From SG8-38 sp041576815 (GTDB lineage Bacteria; Myxococcota_A; Polyangia; Polyangiales; Houyiibacteriaceae): a DNA stretch of 64,000 bases. Of this stretch, positions 15,930 through 24,252 are shown piece after piece. Numbering within the stretch: the stretch's first letter is position 1; every line of letters starts with the position of its first letter. The notes beneath the pieces were generated by a model. That model did not search any database. It was given only the letters and a program-made list of their open reading frames with translations, and was not told where the DNA came from. The stretch is from contig JBFGKE010000006.1 in NCBI GenBank assembly GCA_041576815.1, positions 74,025-138,024 on the forward strand. The letters run 5' to 3'. The position numbers and the translations under genes are program-made.

Positions 15930-18078
15930 GCGGCCGTTTGGCTTTGCTGCGCACGCTTCGGCTGATTTGCCGGAGCCGTTGGTAGGCCGCGGGCGGCAGC
16001 TGTTCCTCACCGAAGCGCGCTGCGAGATATGCATCGGTGACCTCGCGCACCTCGTCGACGGCGGGGAACCCGGCACGGCTCAGCTCGTCCACGTGCTCGG
16101 CTGGGGTCACGTCGGGCGGTCGCGCGTGCCCTGCGCTTCGAAGGCTGTTCTCGAGCGAGAGGTAGAGACGCACCGCGCGATCCCGATTTGGATCGAGCTG
16201 GCGGCCGGCCCGGGTCTGTCGGCGGCGCTTCCGCGTCCAGCGCGCCACCAGCACCCCGATGAAAAACATCGTCATGATCGCGATGAACCAGCGCCAATCG
16301 GGCCGGAACGGAATCGGCCCGAGCCCGTGATCGTCACCCGATTCGCCGACGGTCGATCCCGCGCCCCGCCGTGACCCGCGAAGCGAGCGGTACCAGGCCG
16401 CGAGGCCCTGAAGCGCCCTCGCCTGATCGCGAATGTTGTACTCGACGATGTACTCGGCCCACCGCACACGCATCGCATCGACCATCTGACGCAGCCTCAC
16501 GGCGAGACCAGACGGCATGGCAAACACCTGACCCGAGGCCGGTGTCGGGTCGAACGTCATCCACTGCCCATCGATCAGCACTTCGACCCAACTGTGCGCA
16601 TGCCCATTGCGGACGGCGTAGTAGTCCCCGTAGGGGTTGTAGTCGGCGCCGAGAAACCCGGTGACGTTGCGCGACGGCAACCCGAGCGACCGGAGCATGA
16701 TCGCCATCGCGGTCGAGAAATACTCGCAGTGCCCGGCTTTGGCTTCGAACAAAAAGACGTGGAGCGGGTCTTTGCCTTCGGTGTCGGGCTGGTCGAGCGT
16801 GTAGCGATAGTCGCCGCCTGCGCGAAGGTAACGCTCGAGCTGCTGTGCCTGCGCGCGTGGGTTCTGTACCCCACGGACGACTTCGCGGGCGAGCTGCGCG
16901 ATGCGCTCGTATCCGGCGGGCACCTCGAGGTAACGCTCCCGAAGCGCGGGGCGAACGCGCTCGGAAAAGCTCCTGAGCTCGGGCGATGTGAACGCCTTGT
17001 AGGTGAGCGGCCCGTCGATGCGGCCGCGGTAGCGCACGTCCAACCCGGGCGAGTACATGATGCGCCGATATCGCTGCCGTCCCGAACGAATCGCCGGCGG
17101 CACCTGTAACGCCACCGTGCCCGTCGGGAGAAACAGCACCGACTCTTCCATCGGGTCGAGAATGATCTCGTAGAACCGATCTTCGCGCTTCGGCGGCCTA
17201 AAGACGATGTACTCGTCCTGCAAATGCTTGAGCTCGGTGCCGGCGAACTGGGTGCGGGTCCAGCGGCCCTCGCGGTAGCGATCGAACGACGTGCCGCGCA
17301 GGCGGAGGCCGAGGGACTGCGGGCGGGGTGTGCCGTCGTCGACGACCTTGACGCGCATCACCACGGTCGGGTCGTCCCGAATCGTTCCAAAGCCGCCGAG
17401 CTCGACGTCGTCGCCGAAGCCTGTGACCGACTGCGTGCGGGCGCCGAAGCTCGAAAGGAAGCCGAAGCCCACGCGCGGGAAGGCGAAGAACATCGCGGCG
17501 GTGAGGACGAACAGGGGCACGGCGAGCAGGGTCGTTCCGCCGAAGAACGCGGGCGTGGCGAGCTGCGTGCTTTCGAGCGCGCCGCGGAGCATCGGACTCT
17601 GCGCGCCGTGTTGAAGCTCGAGCTCTTTTCGAAGGTGGGTGAGCGCGAGCATCCACGGCATGACCACCACGAAGCCGAAGAAGACGACGGCATAGTCGAG
17701 GCCCGCGGAAAGCACGGTGCCGGCAATCAAATGGAGGAATCCGAGGATGGCGATCTGTTGGTAGTCGGCAGCCGTCTTTCGGTGGGCAAGCCGTGAGAGC
17801 TGAAGAAACGCAGCGTATTGAACGCCGACCGTCAGAATGGCCTCACCGCCGATCGCGCGAGCGATTTGTACTACGAGCAACGCTACCGCAGCGCCATTCC
17901 AGAAGCGGGAGTATCCCGGCCGGTCGACAAGGGGCGGCTCGGCAAACCAGCTCGCGACGAATCCTGCGATCACGATGATCGACTCGGTCGGTGTAAAAGT
18001 CGTCCCGAGCATCAGCGCGATGAGGCCGAGCGCCGCAAAGAGATACGCCACCATCTTGTGCGCAAAGGCAAACCTCAT
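15919..18078 (-). CDS. TgpA-like membrane transglutaminase
   Basis: The 719-residue product has a multi-helix N-terminal domain (DUF3488/TgpA_N type, about residues 8-200). An extracytoplasmic transglutaminase-like domain then carries the triad Cys451 (GHCEYFS), His495 (GHAHSW) and Asp510 (TFDPT). A late membrane helix (about 605-625) and a basic C-terminal domain end the protein. The longer frame to 18408 overlaps the DUF58 gene; ATG at 18078 overlaps its stop as ATGA. With MoxR and DUF58 upstream this is the widespread moxR-DUF58-TgpA operon. The physiological substrate of the group is unknown. Confidence 0.92.
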   Translation of the reverse strand: MRFAFAHKMVAYLFAALGLIALMLGTTFTPTESIIVIAGFVASWFAEPPLVDRPGYSRFWNGAAVALLVVQIARAIGGEAILTVGVQYAAFLQLSRLAHRKTAADYQQIAILGFLHLIAGTVLSAGLDYAVVFFGFVVVMPWMLALTHLRKELELQHGAQSPMLRGALESTQLATPAFFGGTTLLAVPLFVLTAAMFFAFPRVGFGFLSSFGARTQSVTGFGDDVELGGFGTIRDDPTVVMRVKVVDDGTPRPQSLGLRLRGTSFDRYREGRWTRTQFAGTELKHLQDEYIVFRPPKREDRFYEIILDPMEESVLFLPTGTVALQVPPAIRSGRQRYRRIMYSPGLDVRYRGRIDGPLTYKAFTSPELRSFSERVRPALRERYLEVPAGYERIAQLAREVVRGVQNPRAQAQQLERYLRAGGDYRYTLDQPDTEGKDPLHVFLFEAKAGHCEYFSTAMAIMLRSLGLPSRNVTGFLGADYNPYGDYYAVRNGHAHSWVEVLIDGQWMTFDPTPASGQVFAMPSGLAVRLRQMVDAMRVRWAEYIVEYNIRDQARALQGLAAWYRSLRGSRRGAGSTVGESGDDHGLGPIPFRPDWRWFIAIMTMFFIGVLVARWTRKRRRQTRAGRQLDPNRDRAVRLYLSLENSLRSAGHARPPDVTPAEHVDELSRAGFPAVDEVREVTDAYLAARFGEEQLPPAAYQRLRQISRSVRSKAKRPPTA

Positions 18079-19061
18079 GCGGCCCGCCTGTCGTGCTTGC
18101 CGCGCTTGCGGACGCGGGCCGGGCGGAGCAATGCGAGGAAGCGCCAGATCGGGTCGGGCGGGCTGCCGCCGATGACCAGGGGCGACACGCTGTCGCTGGT
18201 CTGCACCTGCACGGAGACGCCCTGCGCGAGATAGAGCGACACCAAGGTCGCGACCTCCGAAATCGAGGTCTCGAAACGCTCGTGCCAGGCGGCTTCGTCG
18301 TCGACGTCGCCCCGCAGCAGGTTGTCGACCGACAGTGTGACGAGCGCGCTCGAATCCTGCTCGTGCTCGCGAATGACCAGCTCGCCCCGGCTCGCCGTCC
18401 TCCGCCAATGAATGTCGCGCGCCTCGTCGCCTTCGCGGTAGAACCGAACGCTACCGGCGAACTCGCTGCCCCGGCCCGTACGGTGCATCGGGGCGGCATC
18501 GCCCTGCATCGCTTCGAGCGGCGGCGGGGCTACGTGATCGACGAGGCTCGGATAGACGACCATTTCGTCGGGCAAAAACATCGTGTAGCCCTTCTCGATC
18601 AGTCCAAACGGATATCGGGTGAGCACTCGAAGGGTCCCGAGCTCGACGGTGCCCCGCCGGTGCGGCTCGAAGGCATAGCCCTCGGTGCCGGTCTCCCCGG
18701 GCTCGACGCGGACGAACCGGGCCGGCTCCGTCTCGGCGTGGTCCAGCTCGTCGATCGTCTCGACTGAAACGCTCGACAGCCAGCGCTTTTCGTTTTTCAG
18801 GGTCACGTCGATCAGCGTGCGCTGCCCCGCGAAGCACCGCGTGGGGAGCTTTCGCTTGATGCGTAGCTTCCAAAGCGCGAGGTCACTCAGGACACCGCTC
18901 ACGAGAAGCAGGCTGAGGAGCAACCCGAGCACGAGGTAGAGCAGGTTGTTGGCCGTGTTGACCGCGGCGAGGCCGACGCCAACGGTCACGAACAAGAAAG
19001 CTCGACCTTCACGGGTCAGCCGAAACTTCCGCCTGCTCCGCCTTCGTCGAAAGATGCGCAT
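18075..19061 (-). CDS. DUF58 domain protein of the MoxR operon
   Basis: The 328-residue product has two adjacent N-terminal hydrophobic helices (about 25-65), a beta-rich middle, and the DUF58 motif region GRGSEFAGSVRFYREGDEARDIHWRRTASRGELVIREHE. The latter is the family core, related to a VWA fold. DUF58 proteins are genetic partners of MoxR ATPases, probably in folding or metal loading of secreted or membrane proteins. It sits 12 bases after moxR and overlaps the transglutaminase start by 4 bases. Family membership is clear; function is unknown. Confidence 0.9.
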   Translation of the reverse strand: MRIFRRRRSRRKFRLTREGRAFLFVTVGVGLAAVNTANNLLYLVLGLLLSLLLVSGVLSDLALWKLRIKRKLPTRCFAGQRTLIDVTLKNEKRWLSSVSVETIDELDHAETEPARFVRVEPGETGTEGYAFEPHRRGTVELGTLRVLTRYPFGLIEKGYTMFLPDEMVVYPSLVDHVAPPPLEAMQGDAAPMHRTGRGSEFAGSVRFYREGDEARDIHWRRTASRGELVIREHEQDSSALVTLSVDNLLRGDVDDEAAWHERFETSISEVATLVSLYLAQGVSVQVQTSDSVSPLVIGGSPPDPIWRFLALLRPARVRKRGKHDRRAA

Positions 19062-19073
19062 CGATCGAGCCGA

Positions 19074-20039
19074 TCAGAGTGGCACGGCGACGATCGTCAG
19101 CAACTCGCGAATCACACGCTGGGCGTCGTCCCGGACCTCGGCGCCACCCATGCCGCCGCTGACTTTCACGCGGTGTGCGAGCGAAGGAGCCGCCAGCTCT
19201 TTGACGTCGTCGGGAAGCACGAACGACCGCCCTTCGACGAGCGCTCTGGCGCGCGCAGCACGCTCGAAGCCGAGCGCGCCTCGGGTGGACACACCCACCG
19301 ACAATAACGGGGTATTGCGCGTGGCGATGACGATGCGGTGAAGGTAATCGAGAACCGCATCGTCGACGCGCACGGAGTCGACCGCCTGCTGAACGTGGCG
19401 TAGCTCCGTCGCGCTCATCACGGCGTCGAGCTGCTGCACCGGATCGACGCCGCGGCGATGGAGCACCTCGCGCTCGACGTCGGGTGGCGGATAGCCGAGG
19501 CTCAGCCGAAGCAAGAATCGGTCGAGCTGCGATTCGGGCAGCGGGTAGGTCCCGTAGAACTCCTGCGGGTTCTGCGTAGCCACTACGAAAAAGGGCTCTT
19601 CGAGCTGGTGGGTTTCGCCGTCGATCGACACCTGACGCTCGTCCATCGCTTCGAGGAGGGCGCTTTGTGTCTTGGGCGTCGTGCGGTTCACCTCGTCGGC
19701 GAGCAGCACCTGGGTGAAGATCGGGCCCGGTCGAAACTCGAAGGTGCTCTTCGACTGGTTGAACACGTTGCCGCCGAGCACGTCGGTCGGCATCAGGTCC
19801 GACGTGCACTGAAGCCTTCGAAACGAAACGCCGATCGATGCGGCGAGCGCGCGCGCCAAGGTCGTCTTCCCGACTCCGGGCACATCTTCGAGAAGGAGAT
19901 GCCCGCGCGCGAGGAGCGACACCACGGCCAGCTTGATCACCTCTTCTTTGCCGCGGACGACGATCCCGACGTTTTCGACGAGGCGCCGCGACAGCTGGGT
20001 CGCGTTCTCCGAGATGTGCGCGACGCTGGGTTGAGCCAC
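19074..20039 (-). CDS. MoxR-family AAA+ ATPase
   Basis: MoxR ATPases are chaperone-like AAA+ proteins that act with DUF58/VWA partners. The 321-residue product has Walker A GVGKTT at about 55-60, Walker B VLLADEVNRT, the MoxR-typical QSALLEAMDERQV, sensor 1 FFVVATQNP and arginine finger region LPESQLDRFLLRL. The start is GTG with only a weak ribosome binding site. It is the first gene of an operon with DUF58 and the transglutaminase. A candidate promoter lies in the 110-base gap before the patatin gene. Confidence 0.94.
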   Translation of the reverse strand: MAQPSVAHISENATQLSRRLVENVGIVVRGKEEVIKLAVVSLLARGHLLLEDVPGVGKTTLARALAASIGVSFRRLQCTSDLMPTDVLGGNVFNQSKSTFEFRPGPIFTQVLLADEVNRTTPKTQSALLEAMDERQVSIDGETHQLEEPFFVVATQNPQEFYGTYPLPESQLDRFLLRLSLGYPPPDVEREVLHRRGVDPVQQLDAVMSATELRHVQQAVDSVRVDDAVLDYLHRIVIATRNTPLLSVGVSTRGALGFERAARARALVEGRSFVLPDDVKELAAPSLAHRVKVSGGMGGAEVRDDAQRVIRELLTIVAVPL

Positions 20040-20074
20040 TGTTGGAGCCTACCACACCCACCGCTGTGGATACA

Positions 20075-20104
20075 ATATTACACTTTCGCTGACATTTCGG
20101 TCAG
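20075..20104 (-). promoter_or_regulatory. Candidate sigma70-type promoter and inverted repeat before moxR
   Basis: On the minus strand CTGACC (-35-like) and TAATAT (-10-like) are separated by 18 bases, about 36 bases before the moxR GTG. The -35 element is part of an inverted repeat CTGAC-N6-GTCAG, a possible operator. The region is markedly more AT-rich than its surroundings. Match to consensus is only moderate. Confidence 0.3.
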
Positions 20105-20149
20105 TCTTCCACGGTTTGTCCACAACCCGGCCCGGGGTCGAAGCCTCAG

Positions 20150-21397
20150 CTATTTCGGCGCGTTGGACTCCGAATGTGCCACCGTCTCCACAGTAGGCGG
20201 TGTGGAAATCATGGACTCGGGGTCTTCGAACAAGAACGCCTCGATTTCAGCCCTTTTCGCGTGGGCGTCGCGCCGGCCCATCTCGATCAGCGCTTGGGCG
20301 AAACCCCCGTCGAACAGGAGGTAGCTCGCGAGGTCCGCGTCCGCGCCTTCGCCGACGTCGATCATGCTGATGAACGCGCGGCCGAGGCTCTTGCCGAATC
20401 GGACGCGGTTCGAGGCGAGATAGTCGGACGCGACCTGGCCGATGTCGATCGTCGGCCGCAGCACGAGCGAGCTGAGCAGGCGCCGTTGGGCGAGCGCGCC
20501 GCGGGCCCGGGCAGCTTCGTTGATGCGATCGAGAAAGTCGGGGCCGTAGGCGCGGATGCCGTCTTTCAAGAAGTCGTTGATGCGCTGCACCTCGAGAAGG
20601 TCGCTGTTGACGTGGTCGAGCAAAAACGCGTTGAGCACCTTCCCGAGCATGTAGGTCGCACCGGGGTACTTGCCGTCTTGCAATGCACGCCGGCCCTCGG
20701 CATGGGGCGTCGAAAGCCCGATCACGAGCAGGCGGTTCATGCCGAGGTGAACCGACGGCCCCATCGGCGTGTTCAAGCGCAGGCCGCCGTCGCAGTGGAT
20801 CTCGTTACCGATCTCGACGGCCGGGAAAATCAAGGGAATCGCGGCCGAGGCGAGTACGTGGTGCTGACCGATCCGGGCACGCCGGACCAGCGCATGAAGA
20901 CCGAGGCTCTTGGGGATGCCGACGCCGGGTGCGGCATCGACGAAGATCACAGGCTGGCCCGTGCCGACGTGCGTCGTGCTGACGGTGAGCGCCCGAAGCT
21001 TGCCGCTTCGAATGTTTTGGCGAAGCCGTCGCCAGCGCACGTTCCGACCGACGAGCGCCGAGAGCGGGGCGGGATCGAAGACACCGCGCGCTTGGCCACT
21101 GCCGCCGAGCAGCACGCGATAGAGACCCGCCGCCTGCTTCAACCCGAAGCCGAGCACCTGCGGAAGCTCGAGACTCGTCCAGACCGAAGAGAGCCTTTTC
21201 ACGCCCGCGTTCACGTCGTCGATCGCCGAGGCGACGAAGGTGCCGTTGACCGCGCCGACGCTGGTGCCGGAGATCAGGTCGACTTGCGGTGGCAGCCCGC
21301 GCCCGTCGCCAAACTCGCTGAAGATGTATTCGAGGACGCCAACCTCGTAGGCGCCTCGCGCGCCACCACCCGATAGAATTAAGCCAAGACCGCTCAA
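20150..21397 (-). CDS. Patatin-like phospholipase
   Basis: This is a Ser-Asp dyad lipid hydrolase of the patatin/RssA class, 415 residues. The oxyanion hole GGGARGAYEVG lies at about 11-20, the nucleophile is Ser46 in GTSVGA, and the catalytic Asp is Asp203 in the DGG motif. No signal peptide is present, so it is probably cytoplasmic or delivered by another route. The C-terminal third includes a region typical of bacterial patatins of about 400 residues. It overlaps the small gene upstream by 4 bases. The substrate is likely phospholipid or lysophospholipid, by family knowledge only. Confidence 0.92.
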   Translation of the reverse strand: MSGLGLILSGGGARGAYEVGVLEYIFSEFGDGRGLPPQVDLISGTSVGAVNGTFVASAIDDVNAGVKRLSSVWTSLELPQVLGFGLKQAAGLYRVLLGGSGQARGVFDPAPLSALVGRNVRWRRLRQNIRSGKLRALTVSTTHVGTGQPVIFVDAAPGVGIPKSLGLHALVRRARIGQHHVLASAAIPLIFPAVEIGNEIHCDGGLRLNTPMGPSVHLGMNRLLVIGLSTPHAEGRRALQDGKYPGATYMLGKVLNAFLLDHVNSDLLEVQRINDFLKDGIRAYGPDFLDRINEAARARGALAQRRLLSSLVLRPTIDIGQVASDYLASNRVRFGKSLGRAFISMIDVGEGADADLASYLLFDGGFAQALIEMGRRDAHAKRAEIEAFLFEDPESMISTPPTVETVAHSESNAPK

Positions 21398-21705
21398 CGT
21401 TCGTCCTCGTCTCTCCAGCGTAACAGGGGAGTGGGGTTGTCGCCGAAATCATCGCTTTCGACGAGGATTCGAATCTGCGGAGGCAGCCAGAGGCCGCCGT
21501 GCGGCAACCTCCGAAGCGCATCGAGCAGGACTTCCGCGCGCCGCCAAGGGGGTGCGGAGGGCGAGAGGTAAATGACGAGGTCATCGCCGACGCGGCAGAG
21601 CCCGCCGTCCACGCGTGCCTCGTCTGGAAGCTCCTCCTCGCGCAGCCGTACGCCGAGCTGGGTCACCGCCCGTTCCAAGGCATCCACGCGTCCCGCTAGG
21701 TCCAT
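21394..21705 (-). CDS. Small conserved-looking hypothetical protein coupled to the patatin gene
   Basis: I do not recognise this protein. From ATG at 21705 it is 103 residues; a TTG at 21753 in the same frame would add 16 residues but leave only 28 bases to the divergent gene. It begins with a short amphipathic helix (LAGRVDALERAVTQLGVRL), then a compact alpha/beta segment with GDDLVIYLSPSAPPWRRAEVLLDALRRL. It ends with an acidic tail that overlaps the patatin start (ATGA). The helix plus beta layout could form a small dimer. Tight overlap suggests co-translation with the patatin. Confidence 0.6.
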   Translation of the reverse strand: MDLAGRVDALERAVTQLGVRLREEELPDEARVDGGLCRVGDDLVIYLSPSAPPWRRAEVLLDALRRLPHGGLWLPPQIRILVESDDFGDNPTPLLRWRDEDER

Positions 21706-21781
21706 CCATGAAGGGTGCCGCCCGATGCCAGGGCCCGCAATCTGGTCGCCCAAGAGGCGGAGCTGATAAGATGAACGGGTC

Positions 21782-22849
21782 TTGATTCGCTTGGCAAAAC
21801 CTTGGATCGGGGATGACGAGCAGCGCGCCGTGGCCGCCGTGCTCGAGTCGGGCCAACTCGTGCAGGGAGCGCTCGTGGAGCGTTTCGAGCAGGCGGTTGC
21901 CGCGCTGGTCGGGCGCCGGCACGGGGTTGCGGTCTCGAGTGGGACGGCCGCGCTTCAGCTCGCGCTCAAAGTCATGCAAGTGGGACCCGGCGACGACGTC
22001 CTCTGTCCTGCGCTGAGCTGGCCGAGCCCCGCCCACGCCGTCCGGCTCGCGGGGGCCCGGGTCCAGTTCGTCGACATCGACCCGAAGGAATGGAACAGCT
22101 CCGCCGAAGCGCTCCGCGCCGCACGAACCGGAAGCACGAAGCTGGCCATCGTCATCGATCAGTTCGGCAACCCCTGCGAGGCGGATCGAATCCGGGATGC
22201 ACTCGGATCGCTTCCGATCGTCGAGGACGCCGCCTGCGCTCTTGGAAGCCGCTTCGCGGATGGCCCCTGCGGCAGCCTCGGTGCGGTGTCGTGCCTGAGC
22301 TTTCATCCGCGCAAGGTGCTGACGACGGGGGAGGGCGGCATGTGCCTGACCGACGACGACGCGACTGCAGACAAGCTCCGCATGCTCCGCAACCACGGTC
22401 AGCTCGGGGGCGAGTTCGTGGTGGCCGCGCCGAACTTTCGGATGACCGACATCGCTGCCGCCCTCGGGCTCGCGCAGCTTCAGCGGCTCGACGACATTTT
22501 GGTGCGTAGACGCCAGCTCGCCTCGATCTACCGCGACGCGCTCGGCGATGAGCTCGACCTTCAGGAAACACCGGAGGGCGGCGAGTCGAACTACCAGACG
22601 ATGGGCGCCATTCTTCCGCAGGGACACGACCGGGACGCCGTGCGCGCAAAGCTCGAAGAGCGCGGCATCGAAACCGGCGTGCTCTCGTTTGCAATCCACA
22701 GGCTCGGCAGCTTCACGGGAGTCGACGTGTCGATGCCGATCGCCGAGCACGTCGCCTCGCGGGGCATCGCGCTGCCCCTCTACCCGCAGATGCGCGACAA
22801 CGAGGTCGAAGACGTGATTCTAGCGCTTCGGGGGGTTCTCCATGAGTAG
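21782..22849 (+). CDS. DegT/DnrJ/EryC1-family PLP-dependent aminotransferase
   Basis: This fold-type I enzyme usually aminates nucleotide-linked keto-sugars. The 355-residue product has VAVSSGTAALQLAL (PLP phosphate region), an acidic IVEDAACALGSRF where the Asp contacts the PLP ring, and Lys178 in FHPRKVLTTGEGG as the Schiff-base residue. The start appears to be TTG, giving MIRLAKPWIGDDE, which matches family N-termini; no ATG fits. The last 8 bases overlap the ABC ATPase gene, so the two are co-translated. No other sugar genes lie nearby, so the substrate is unknown; cell-surface glycan synthesis is a guess. Confidence 0.9.
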   Translation: MIRLAKPWIGDDEQRAVAAVLESGQLVQGALVERFEQAVAALVGRRHGVAVSSGTAALQLALKVMQVGPGDDVLCPALSWPSPAHAVRLAGARVQFVDIDPKEWNSSAEALRAARTGSTKLAIVIDQFGNPCEADRIRDALGSLPIVEDAACALGSRFADGPCGSLGAVSCLSFHPRKVLTTGEGGMCLTDDDATADKLRMLRNHGQLGGEFVVAAPNFRMTDIAAALGLAQLQRLDDILVRRRQLASIYRDALGDELDLQETPEGGESNYQTMGAILPQGHDRDAVRAKLEERGIETGVLSFAIHRLGSFTGVDVSMPIAEHVASRGIALPLYPQMRDNEVEDVILALRGVLHE

Positions 22850-23771
22850 CGACGAGGTCGTGCTCGAGGTGATCGGGCTGAAGAAGACCTTTCACATCGG
22901 CTTCTTTCGCAAACGCGTGGAGGCGGTTCGGGGCACCACCTTTTCCGTCCGTCGAGGGGAGATTTTCGGCCTCCTCGGTCCCAACGGGGCTGGGAAGACC
23001 ACCACGATCAAATCGGTCCTGGGCCTGATCTTCCCCAGCGAAGGCGAGATCCGGCTCTTTGGCGGGGCCGACCGCCGCGAAGCCGCCAAGCGCATCGGCT
23101 ACATGCCGGAAAACCCGTACGTGTATCAGTACCTCAGGCCACTCGAGTTCCTCGACCTGTGCGGGCGACTCGTCGGCATTCCGAAAAGCGAGCGCCGCGA
23201 CCGGTCGGACGTGATGATCGACGAGGTGGGGCTTCGGCACGCGGTCGACCGCCCGATCGGCAAGTTCTCGAAGGGGATGATGCAGCGGATCGGCCTCGCG
23301 CAGGCGCTCCTGGCCGACCCCGAGCTGCTGGTGCTCGACGAGCCGATGAGCGGCCTCGACCCGATCGGACGAAAAGAGGTGCGTGACCTTTTGCTCGCGC
23401 AGCGCGAGCGCGGCAAGACGCTGCTGTTCACCAGTCACATCCTGAGCGACGTCGAGACGCTCTGCGACCGCGTCGTGATCATGCAGCGGGGCAAAATCAC
23501 CTCCGAGGGACAGGTGCACGAGCTGCTGGAGTCCGCGGGCCGGCGGGTCGAAATCCGTTTGAGCGGTGCAACCCAAACGCTCAAGGACTCCCTGGGTTCC
23601 CGCGGCATGATTCTCGACGAAGGGGACGGCCGCCTCGCGCTTCGGGTGGAAGGCCAGAAGACCGTCGACGAGGTCCTCCGCATCTCGCACGCGGCCGGAG
23701 CACGGCTCGACGCGATGATCCCCGAGCGGCAGACGCTCGAAAGCCTCTTCTTGGAGAACGCGAACCGCTGA
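22842..23771 (+). CDS. ABC transporter ATP-binding protein (export/ABC-2 type)
   Basis: The 309-residue ATPase has Walker A GPNGAGKTT, a signature motif that reads FSKGMMQR in place of LSGGQ, Walker B LLVLDEPMSGLDP and an H-loop TSHI. The C-terminal 80 residues form the extra domain seen in ABC-2 export ATPases of the CcmA class. No permease gene lies beside it. The KGM-type signature and extension suggest drug, polysaccharide or gliding-type (GldA-like) export. It overlaps the aminotransferase gene by 8 bases. The permease partner must be encoded elsewhere or be unrecognised. Confidence 0.9.
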   Translation: MSSDEVVLEVIGLKKTFHIGFFRKRVEAVRGTTFSVRRGEIFGLLGPNGAGKTTTIKSVLGLIFPSEGEIRLFGGADRREAAKRIGYMPENPYVYQYLRPLEFLDLCGRLVGIPKSERRDRSDVMIDEVGLRHAVDRPIGKFSKGMMQRIGLAQALLADPELLVLDEPMSGLDPIGRKEVRDLLLAQRERGKTLLFTSHILSDVETLCDRVVIMQRGKITSEGQVHELLESAGRRVEIRLSGATQTLKDSLGSRGMILDEGDGRLALRVEGQKTVDEVLRISHAAGARLDAMIPERQTLESLFLENANR

Positions 23772-23814
23772 GCCTTTGGGTTGCTTCCGCGCCCGGCGTC
23801 TCTAGATCCAACGC

Positions 23815-24252
23815 ATGGCGGTCAAGCGCGTGTCGGCCGAAGAGGCTGCGGAGCTGATCCAAAACGACGGGTACGTGTACGTCGACGTTCGATCGATTCC
23901 GGAGTTCGATGCGGGCCATCCGGACGGCGCGTACAACATTCCGCTGCTTCACGCGACGCCGACCGGGATGCGGCCGAACGGCGATTTCATGGCCGTCGTG
24001 GCCGCAACGTTTCCAAAAGACGCGAAGCTGGTGCTCGGCTGCCGCTCGGGGAACCGTTCGCTCCGTGCCGCCGAAGCGCTAGCGGCGTCGGGGTTTTCGA
24101 ACGTCGTCGATCAGCGCGCTGGGTTCGACGGCGCGCGGGATGCGTTCGGCCAGGTCCTCGAGCCCGGTTGGAAGAATGCGGGCCTCCCCGTATCGGTCGA
24201 AGGGCAGCCCGACCGCGTCTACGAGGCGGTCGTGAAGCGGGGCGCGCCCTAG
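23815..24252 (+). CDS. Rhodanese-like domain protein
   Basis: This is a single-domain sulfurtransferase-like protein of 145 residues. The family core is VYVDVRSIPEFDAGHPDGAYNIP, followed by the active loop CRSGNRS with nucleophile Cys76. The Cys is present, so persulfide transfer is possible. There is no signal peptide. It follows the ABC gene by 43 bases on the same strand and overlaps the convergent aldehyde dehydrogenase gene by 4 bases. The sulfur donor and acceptor are unknown. Confidence 0.9.
   Translation: MAVKRVSAEEAAELIQNDGYVYVDVRSIPEFDAGHPDGAYNIPLLHATPTGMRPNGDFMAVVAATFPKDAKLVLGCRSGNRSLRAAEALAASGFSNVVDQRAGFDGARDAFGQVLEPGWKNAGLPVSVEGQPDRVYEAVVKRGAP

Noticed and set aside
15919..18408. 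A longer (829-residue) start for the transglutaminase
   Set aside because: The extra 110 residues are Arg/Ala-rich and lie wholly inside the DUF58 gene. ATG at 18078 overlaps the DUF58 stop as ATGA and starts directly before the first membrane helix.
19009..20061. A 350-codon frame overlapping moxR on the same strand
   Set aside because: It is in another phase of moxR, Arg-rich, with no motif, while the moxR frame shows all AAA+ motifs.
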